NCBI GenBank assembly: GCA_030159075.1
Contig: BROG01000074.1
Coordinates: forward strand, 993,501-1,057,500
Direction: 5' to 3'
From: Atrina japonica
Taxonomy: Eukaryota; Mollusca; Bivalvia; Pterioida; Pinnidae
DNA length: 64,000 bases
In this document: positions 55,826-64,000 of the stretch, piece by piece
How positions within the stretch are numbered: the first letter of the stretch is position 1
Layout of the letters: every line of letters begins with the position of its first letter
Position numbers and translations under genes: made by a program
The notes under the pieces: generated by a model
What the model saw: the letters and a program-made list of their open reading frames with translations, nothing else
What the model was told of the DNA's origin: nothing
Database searches by the model: none

Positions 55826-57973
55826 AGAAATTATTAATCCCCAAATTTTTATTATTTTCTTTTTAGAATTCTAAGCAAAGTCATATTGAAATATGTCATA
55901 TAATGAGTTGATAAATCGTTTGATCCTTTGCTTCTCCCATATCTTTTTTTTTTTGGCTGAGAGTTAAATGATTGTTCTCTTTCAGTTGTCACAGTTATAG
56001 TTTAGCTGTCTCTGTCTCAATGGTTTTGCTGGAATTGTGCTGTCTGAGATATAAGATATATATATACTTGTACAATATAAACAGCAGTGATGAACAGTAA
56101 TAACAGTTTTTATCTTGGCCCTGTAGATTTGTTCTTTATCCTCGCCTGTATGTCTATAGATGAGTAATTGATTTTTTAGTCACAACTGTTGGTTAGAACA
56201 TTCGATTTTATAAACAAACACGATGGGTATTAGTGGTTTTCATACATAAATATTAAACATAATTTTCATATAACATTTACAATGTTTAAGTCAATGTGGT
56301 TACTTTTGGGGTTAGATGATGTTTGTTGAAGTACAACTTGAGAGTTTTAAATCTGTTTGAAGTGATTTTTTCATTCATTACAATTTTCCAACAAAATGCA
56401 AAGTACCTGTATTTCACATTGCCCACCTGTGTAAATAAAATGTTAGATTTAAAGGTAAGCGGATAATAAATACTGGATTTATTTATGTATATTTTTCCTT
56501 CATTCTGATTTTTCTATCTGCTGTAATATTCCCTTTTTCCTAGCTGCACACATTTAGATAAGAATGTTTGATTATGCAAATGGTATATAAATTGTAATGG
56601 AAGGGAGTGTGAATTAACTGAATTAGATTTATGATGAAAGAAACATTTCATTTTCCCTCGTTAAGTAATATTCCAAATTTCTCATAAATGTTCAATTGCT
56701 TAAAATGATTTTTGTTTGAAGAGTATTGAGGTCCATAAAGATACACTGTAATCAAAATTTTTATCAGACATCAAATAGTGATTAAAAGAGAAAATCACAG
56801 AATATAAGCTGTTTTAAACTTGTCATTTCTAAAATCACAAATCATAAAACGTGCATTTGGTATAATGTTTCCTTTCCATAAATACATGATTTTTATTGTT
56901 ATTATTTCGCTAATCTGATAAGTTAAAGGGATAAAAGCACACCTTTTTCACAAAAGTGGATAATTGACTTACACTGAGAGATTTGTCAGTTCATGTTTGT
57001 ATTTGTTGTGTGGCTGTAAAGTGTTGGCAGTAACTACTGAACCTGAAAGCTACTTCTCTGTAAAATTGTAGATGGTTGTATTGCTACTAGAACAGCAATT
57101 TGACCTCTGTTTTACAACTTAGTATTAAATTTAATAATTTTCCTTGAAATTTCAATTACACCAAACATTCTTGTTAATGACCACACATCATTGACACTCA
57201 TGAATAAGCACACATACAAAGAGAGACAGACAGACAAACAGAGACAGACAGAGAGAGACACACAAACATGCACACCTTAATATAAAGATGCTTGTCACAT
57301 TACTATTTACACTTCAAACACACTTAAACATTTACACACTAAAACTGTCTTTGCATACACACATTGAACACACTTATGCATAAACCCTTACTGAACACAA
57401 CCTCATTTAAAATCAACTTCACCAAAGACATACTTGTTTAAACATACATACTAAATACATTTCTATAACAAGGGGAATCAGGTTAGCTATAAGCTGACCT
57501 TGCTCAGAATCATTGGTTTTTACATGTATTTGTGTTATTTATAAGTTGAATTTTGCTTGAAATCAATGGTTTTATTTGTATCAAATAAACCTAACTTAAT
57601 TGATGTTTTAGATTAAAGTGTACAAAGGCTGTTTTGAAATGAAACCTCATTGCTTTGGATAGATTTTTAGATAACAATTTTCTGTAACAACCAAATATAA
57701 CAGAAATACCTTTAAAGTGGATTCAAATAACATACTAAATTTTTAATAATGAAATAAATATGACAAAGATTGTATTCACTAATTTTGTCAGAGACTTTTT
57801 TTAATGATTTTGGTATGTAAACAGTATAGCAATCCTCTTTGTAACTCCAGGTATCCTTTTTGTAATTCAGAATATCACTGGCTGTTGTCTGTAAATCTAC
57901 AATAATGGCTGCATTGCTACTTCCTGTTCTATGTTTGACTGTGCTGTAATAATTGTTATATATTTTACTTCAG
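55826..57973. other. Intronic sequence without a recognised gene
   Basis: AT-rich intron. A purine-rich (GACA)/(GA) stretch lies at 57215-57265, followed by CACA-rich DNA to about 57410. No gene is recognised before the pyrimidine-rich acceptor. Confidence 0.5.
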
Positions 57974-58077
57974 ATTTGAAGAGAAGGTTTCAGCGAAATC
58001 CTATGTCTATGAGAGTTGAGGTATCAAAGCCTGCCCAGTTACAGTGCCTACCTCCAGATGGTGAACCACTTCCAGAG
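57974..58077 (+). CDS. unc5: UNC5-like netrin receptor, exon 3 (start of second Ig domain)
   Basis: This exon encodes the rest of codon 157 (His, completed by the phase-1 join) to Glu191. It opens HLKRRFQRNPMSMRVEV, corresponding to the YLRKTFEQEP-type inter-domain start in vertebrate UNC5, and carries the B-strand Cys181 of the second Ig domain in LQCLPPDGEPLPEV. The LQC-PP-G-P pattern is as in the family. The exon is only 104 bp; acceptor TTACTTCAG and donor GAG|GTATTT, with a weak donor after the consensus GT. Phase 0 at the right end cuts the Ig domain inside the C-strand region just before the conserved Trp. Immediately after the donor lies a short (AT)n run. Without the neighbouring exons it would be hard to see; the frame match on both sides makes it secure. 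Confidence 0.93.
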
Positions 58078-59772
58078 GTATTTGTTATATATATATATAT
58101 ATATATATGTGTGCTACTCTATACCTAGGCATCATCACCCCTGCTTATTTTAACCCTTTTATGATAAAAAACATATTCACCCCATCTTAAATTTATATTA
58201 AATCACCGTAGTTTCAGGGATGGCATGGATGTCCAGGCTTCAGTTATTAAACTTGAAAATGTTGTCCTCATTTGAACCCTTTCACCCCTGAGTATCTTGA
58301 GTAGTATGTCCTTTTCTATTGTGTAAGACCAGTCTATTATGGTATGTAGGGTTGAAATGGTCAAATTCACTTCTTATCTAAGAGAGAAATAGATGAAAAT
58401 TAATTAGGAGTGAAAATTTCTAGATATACCATCTTTGGTCACCACCATAAAACTTAAGAACCACCAAAATCTGAGTATTCTGCTATACACATGTACTTTT
58501 TCGTTGAAATATGATTGACTGAGAAGGCCAAGAATATTATTTGATTTACAAATGTCTTTAAATTTTATGGTGTTAGTTCCATGTCTAACCACATTGTCAC
58601 TTTCTTTGTAAATCATTGACAGGAATCTGTAGAATTCAAGTTTGAGTTATGTTGGATTTGCATCATTTGTAATTACTTGTCAAACTAATGATTGAAATTG
58701 ATCATTTGAATGAATATCAAGAATCATTTTCAGATATATTTTATTAGACACCATGTGTCATATTTCATCTCATCATTCATATTTAAATGTGTTTGCACCC
58801 TAATTTATAAACCAGTTTTGCCTGGTTCACTGTGCCAATAGTCACTGTATACCAGTATGCACCTGGTCTTGTATTAATTATCTCACGTTATAAAAGATGA
58901 CACTCAATCAAAGCTTTAACGCAGTGAAATAAAACTTATTAAACAAAGCCAAAAAACTGAAAGCCTAGGTTACATGTATAATGTTAGTGATACAAGGGGT
59001 ATAACATTCTTGATTTCATGAAGTAACAAAACATCAACACAACGTGATTGGGTTTTTTGAAAATGACTGTTTGAAAGTTAGAAGCAGTGATTTGAGCTTT
59101 GATAGTTGTATCTTGTGATGTGAAACCCGTAATTACCATGGACACAAAAATATCCGGTGACATTAAATTTGAGTCCCAGTTGTGACTACATAATAGTAGG
59201 TTGCTATTTTGGAGCAAAGGTACTTGACGAAGATAAATCGGTAGAGGTTTAATAAGGATCTTTAAGGTGTTTAGAAACATAAATGTAACATTAATCGATT
59301 GAAACTGAACATCCATCTTAAATCTTTGTTCATAAAACACCTGTATAACTACAACAAAGACTGCCTCAAATTTCCATCTCTCATGATCCCCCTGTCGGAG
59401 ATCAGTTTGCAGCCAGTATGACCACCAGCTTGATTAGATCTTCACAATGTCATAGTATTATGAGTGAATTGATATTACATCTAGACAGATATATGATACA
59501 GTTGGTTTACCATTCTCTGCTTATGTAATTTTCGACTATTTTCTAGAGAACACCAGGTACTTGTTTATCACTGTGATGTTTCTATAAATTGCAAATTACC
59601 TGACACACTTGTACTTCAATTTGACTAAAGAATATGTAAGATAAGTCAATTGTCTGTCTTATTTTACAAAAAATCTCCATTATGCAGAACTGAATAATTT
59701 GCATGATGCAGAACTTGAGTTTTAGCAGTAGCCTTGACTTCATTCTGAAGTTCCGAATTACACTAACCATTT

Positions 59773-60070
59773 GCGATGGTCTAGTGGTAGAGTGTTTGTC
59801 TTGCAAGCAAAAGGTTCCATGTTTGATTCTTGGTACCAGGTGATCACTAATACTTTAGAAAAAAAGATAATGACTGCTCCTTTGCCAAACACTTGGTATA
59901 ATAGTAGAGATTCCAGATGACTGAAGGCATAGCACGTAAAGGAGCCTTCACTGCATTGGAGTCAGTCTATAGCACAGGTCAAAATGTGTGGTACTTCACC
60001 TAAAGCTGGTAATGTCTCCATACAAGTAAAAATTCCTGGTGGAACATTAAACAAGGATAAAATAAATAAG
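59773..60070 (+). mobile_element. Older tRNA-derived SINE related to family A
   Basis: The tRNA-like head has box A TGGTCTAGTGG (59777-59787) and box B GTTTGATTC (59821-59829, one mismatch). A TTTGT / GCAAA stem encloses the loop CTTGCAA, whose anticodon position reads TGC (alanine type). The body has CACGTAAAGGAGCCTTCACT, GGTAATGTCTCCATACAAG and GGAACATTAAACAAGGATAA. These align in order with the body and tail of the SINE at 33411, although the tRNA head differs. No clear target-site duplication remains and the body is diverged, so it is an older insertion. A 105-codon frame starting inside it is an artefact. Confidence 0.87.
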
Positions 60071-62766
60071 AAATTTTGTAAACTGAATGATTTGATGGAT
60101 AAGTTTTACCAAATAATATATATTTTAACACCCGATATATCAATCCATATGATTTTATATCAAAATCTACCAATCCTTACATGCCTATATTCCTGTATCT
60201 ATGATCTGCTGATCAATTATGGTTTTATGTTTAAGGTCCAGCAACACTTGTGTCTCACTTTAAATTTAAAAATTACTACTTTTATACATTTTCTCTTTTA
60301 AATCTACTTATTCTAAATCTTGACAATCAACAGGAATACAACTCACATTTGACCTGGTTTGTTACTAAGATGAGGCACATACACACACAGCAATGCATGT
60401 AAACATGTAGAAAATAAATAACTGATTCACCTTTTTACTGCATGTTTGTGATGTTTTTATACATGTTTAATGATTAATTTGAGATTAAAAGGGAAATCAA
60501 ATACATGTATAGCATTGAGGTTAAATCTTTTGGTCATTCTTTTACATAAACCTCATGAATGTAAAATCATGTGTAGATGCCTGACTTTCATAAATGTTTT
60601 CATGAAATACTGTTAACCTTGAAACTGGTAGTTTGCATACATGTGACTTCATTTCAGCCAATCATGAAATTTTAAAAAGTTAGCAGTTGACTGATTAGAT
60701 CTGAATGAAACGTCTTGCATTATTCAGTTCAATGCTCCGGAAAAGTATATAAGTATTACGCCGCCATACATTGTTGTCTTTCATATAGAAATGCCATAAT
60801 TGACAGCGGATCCTAATTTGAATGTTTTAGCATTCATTTGTGAAGACAGGATAAACACTGAAGCATTCAGTTTATGTATTAAAAAAATAGCCGAACGTGA
60901 ATGATGAGATACTTAAAGAAAAAGACAAGAGTTGATAACCATCTTTGAAGGACATAATCATTGGGAATATTTTTGTCCAGTCTTGTAGAAAATTTTTGAA
61001 TAAGTATAATGGTTTATAGTTATTACTGATGCCGGTGATAAAGGTACTGGAAGTAGTATATTAAACTAGCTGAAAGTATAGATTATGTCGACAGGTAAAT
61101 AGGACAGGTGATTAGATGATTAACTTATATGTCATCTCATTCATAACCAAACAGTTGTGTACTTATTTTGTGCGGTAATTTGTTGTGGTCATAATTTGAA
61201 CTCGGGTACTGGTATAATTATCAAAAGATTTGGGAAAGTCAAAGTTTGTAACATTCAAAAAGGAAATATAAATTTACTGCATTTTTAAAGTTGCCTTCGG
61301 TATACTCAATCTTGTTCACAGTTTCATAAAGGAAGATTTCTGATAAAAATCTGTTTGAAGAGAATTTTTGCATGAGTACAGACAAAATGGTACAATGGTG
61401 GCTGAGTCAGTTATGTTTGCTCGTTACATTATAGATCACTTCAGATCTTGTCATCGTTTTGTCATTGTAGTCATACTTCAGTGCCACAAATGTCATATGC
61501 CTTCAGTTTGTAAAATATGTAAATTTCTGAGGCATATATGGAACATTTGAACAAAGAAGAATATGTAAAGTCCTGCTCAACACAGTACATGCATCAAGTT
61601 AAATTTCTAAAATATGATATCTCTGATTATTAGTCTATTTCAAATCTGATAGCGGTAATTGCTTCAGACTTCTACCAGTCCGTTCAATACACTAAAATTT
61701 GGCACCTGTAAAGATAGCGGTAACAACACCTATCACGGCTTCCATCCAAATATATACATGATTTTATCAATAGCACCTTAACACTATACACCTGAGAAAA
61801 ATGTAAAATACATCAGGCCTTGTCAATTTCATAGCTATATGTTTGATTTCTCTGTAAAATATGCCCACCCATGCTGAGTTTGTACTCTTTTGTTATTTTT
61901 ATCAATTTAGTAGATATATCACAGTATAAACAAGGCACAAGAATTGTAGTGTAAAAATGCACAACCCATGCAAAAAAAATTTGCACCGACTTGAATGAAG
62001 CATTCAGCTGTTTCTGTGTTAAGTCTCATTGAAAAATTTCCGATTATCAGATCTGAAGTGTGTAAGCATATGGCCAATCTTTAAAAACATATATTGTGTT
62101 TCTGTAATGCTTGGCATTCTGTTACTGGTCTGTAAAGCCGTGTTTTGAAAATGATTAATTGACAAGTTAACATGATAAGTTTTTAATGAAAAGTTGAAGA
62201 TATATGTTTTTCTGCCGTAGATCACCTGACAAACACAAATAATAATTTGTGATCTTGTAAGGATAGGGAAGTGAATTTGATCTTGTAATCGAGGATAGAA
62301 AGATGAAATCAGAAGGAGATTAAAATTTGTACATGAAATGTACAAGAAATTTACCTGTCAGGTGCAAAAATTAAAAGTTTAAGGAGATAAAACTTCAATT
62401 AGTAAGGTGACCTTCTATTGGCCTCTCATTATGAACACACATTAGTTTTATCTTCAGATCTTGGTTACATTTTCATGTAAAAATGTGGTTCTTATGTGTG
62501 TATTAGAGTTATCCATCTGTGAGATTGCAACAGATGTACCATTTGAAACATTAGAACATTATGCTGGGATAAAAGTTTGCTGATGTACAGATTTGTGTTT
62601 CAAATAATTTGTGTTTTGTAAATATAATTGAAGTCTTGGTATATTTATATGTATCATGAAATGAAGAAAGTAAGAAATTAAAGTTTCAAAATGGTGTCTG
62701 TTTTACTTTTTTGTAACAGATCAATGTCGAATGATGCATATTGAGATTTCAATTGCTATATTTTAG
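60071..62766. other. Intronic sequence without a recognised gene
   Basis: AT-rich intron up to the exon 4 acceptor. No repeat family or gene is recognised. Confidence 0.5.
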
Positions 62767-62947
62767 GTTTACTGGCTGAAGGATGGGGTAGAAATTGATG
62801 TCAAAAATGAACAAAACTTTATCATAAACAATGTTGGAGCACTGCTAATCAATCAAGCTCGTCTAGCTGATATGGGGAATTACACTTGTGGTGCCAGAAA
62901 TGTGGTTACAAAGCGTCAGAGTGAGTCAGCCACACTAACAGTATATG
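62767..62947 (+). CDS. unc5: UNC5-like netrin receptor, exon 4 (rest of second Ig domain)
   Basis: This exon encodes residues 192-251 plus one base. VYWLKDGVEI carries the conserved C-strand Trp194, and LLINQARLADMGNYTC holds the family's L/I-I-x-QARL-D-x-x-NYTC signature, with the F-strand Cys232 pairing with Cys181 of exon 3. ARNVVTKRQSESATLTVY closes the Ig fold as in UNC5 (AKNIVAKRKS in vertebrates). Asn229-Tyr-Thr is a potential N-glycosylation site, as in the family. The donor G|GTAAGT at 62948 leaves phase 1, ready to join the first thrombospondin type 1 repeat outside the window. Ig2 contributes to ligand binding on the extracellular side. The gene is incomplete here: TSP repeats, membrane segment, ZU5, UPA and death domain are not in the window. 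Confidence 0.96.
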
Positions 62948-64000
62948 GTAAGTAAGGGAGATAAGTATTGTCAATCCTGATAGTGTAATTTCATCGGAAA
63001 CGATCATTGTTGACTCATGCTTTGTGTTTTAAAAAATAACATACTTATCATGCAATGAGCATAAAGTCTGTGATCCATTCTCACCTTTTATTTATGTATA
63101 TATATAGTTTTATGACATAATCCATATCACTTTGTCAATTTCATACTTCCGTAAATTTCTGTTGTTAATACACTCCCACCTTGTTGTGCTTGCTCAATTC
63201 AAAACCATTCCTTCTCGCGTTCAGCCATTTGAAACCACAGAACAGGTGTGAAATTATCATTAATTAACTGTCAAACTGAAAGAACAATCAAAATGCAGGT
63301 AAAAATGAAATCAACAAGCACAACAAATACTTTGTTTGCTGTATTCCCAAGCAGATATTAATCGGTGTCTTATTTATTTTTAAGTTAATCATAATGATCA
63401 TGTAAGCATGTGTCAAATAATTACATAGCCACATTAGTAGGCTTGGCTGAATGCAAGCATCACATGTACATGTATAATGTGACCAAGGCATGAAAACACA
63501 CAAACTAATTAAAAACCAATCTCTCACCACTCCCGATTTTTGATATGTCAATAGACGATCTAACGATCTAATGCAATCTACAAAAGGGACACAGACTTGG
63601 GTATGGCCCTGTATTTGGAATCAAAGCCAGGACCTTCCACTCTGCCTATAGATCACTGAAATCGGTCAATGTGAACAAACAGATTTATGTACAGATGTAT
63701 ACAGGTTTTAAAATCATGATACATTTCAAGTAATCAAATTATTTTTGCAATTCAGATATGAACAGGTATCACTTGATTAAATTTGGTGACCATACCTATC
63801 AATACAGATTTTATACAGAATCTGAGAATTTTCAGTTATATGATAAATTGTGATGAAATATGTTACTAATGTTACTCAACAATTCCAAAAACTCCATATC
63901 TTCCTTTGTAAATGGCACATTATTGTCAGTGAATGCTAGCAATGATGAAATTGAGTTAGGAAATTAGAAAATGAATTTTCATCACGTATTTATGAATGCA
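62948..64000 (+). other. Start of intron 4 of the UNC5-like gene
   Basis: It opens with the consensus donor GTAAGT. The remaining kilobase is AT-rich with no recognised exon; no Trp-rich WSxW thrombospondin motif is found, so the next exon lies beyond the window edge. Confidence 0.88.

Larger units (their letters stand above)
48121..57973 (+). other. Intron 2 of the UNC5-like gene (9.9 kb)
   Basis: It runs from donor GTGAGT to acceptor TATTTTACTTCAG. It is the most SINE-dense part of the window, holding SINE-B pieces at 49139, 52244 and 52543, a 55-bp minisatellite, a 76-bp triplicated tail and several MITE-like copies. No nested gene is recognised. A (GACA)n-type stretch lies at about 57215-57265. 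Confidence 0.93.
58078..62766 (+). other. Intron 3 of the UNC5-like gene (4.7 kb)
   Basis: It runs from GTATTT to a TATATTTTAG acceptor. It begins with an (AT)n run (58088-58108) and holds one old SINE at 59773 and a possible relative of MITE family 2 at 58272-58358 (TTCACCCCTGAG with AAGACCAGTCTA). AT-rich otherwise. A GTATATAAG followed by a CpG-bearing patch lies near 60745-60770. No nested gene is recognised. Confidence 0.93.

Noticed and set aside
58984..59340. 118-codon minus-strand frame in intron 3
   Set aside because: No family motif, no splice context, ordinary intron composition.
59773..59845. Functional alanine-type tRNA gene
   Set aside because: Box B has a mismatch, the arms are mispaired, and it is the head of a diverged SINE.
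59984..60301. 105-codon plus-strand frame
   Set aside because: It begins inside the old SINE and continues into AT-rich intron.
60745..60770. TATA-like GTATATAAG as an internal promoter in intron 3
   Set aside because: TATA-like strings are expected often in DNA this AT-rich, and no downstream first exon is visible.

Overview
The window is an AT-rich animal (metazoan) genomic segment. It carries the 5' part of one large plus-strand gene, an UNC5-type netrin receptor. Four coding exons can be placed at single-base resolution: 818-908 (start codon and signal peptide), 47743-48120 (first Ig domain), 57974-58077 and 62767-62947 (second Ig domain, split between two exons). Each has AG/GT splice borders, and their phases (1, 1, 0, 1) join into an open frame of 251 codons plus one base. 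The thrombospondin repeats, membrane segment, ZU5, UPA and death domains expected of the family must lie beyond the right edge. I recognise no second gene on either strand.

The organism is probably a mollusc, most likely a bivalve. This rests on the UNC5 sequence (clearly UNC5, but diverged from vertebrates), on tRNA-derived SINEs ending in a GTTAAACAACAATAAAC-type tail, on many short TA-flanked inverted-repeat elements, and on frequent TACATGTA motifs. This is inference; I cannot name the species.

Layout: 1-817 is upstream and 5' UTR sequence with a few GC-box and E-box motifs and small upstream ORFs. Exon 1 is followed by a 46.8 kb first intron. That intron holds a CpG-enriched stretch close to exon 1, several minisatellites (periods 47, 86, 48, 21 and about 87 bp), an (AT)n tract of about 100 bp, at least six members of a TACAGT-ended MITE-like family, at least five copies of a second family ended by CACCCCTGA-type repeats, one copy of a third MITE-like family, a SINE with intact target-site duplications, and a fragment of a second SINE family. 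Intron 2 (9.9 kb) holds two antisense SINE-B copies, one sense fragment, a 55-bp minisatellite and a 76-bp triplicated SINE tail. Intron 3 (4.7 kb) holds a second, older SINE related to the first. The start of intron 4 is unremarkable.

The window is therefore a single gene seen through very long introns. The most informative unexplained structure is in its repeats: a MITE inside a minisatellite whose neighbouring units preserve the empty site; SINE families with different heads but similar 3' ends; and an inverted SINE pair beside a minisatellite that resembles a SINE segment. I found no sign of a previously undescribed gene system.
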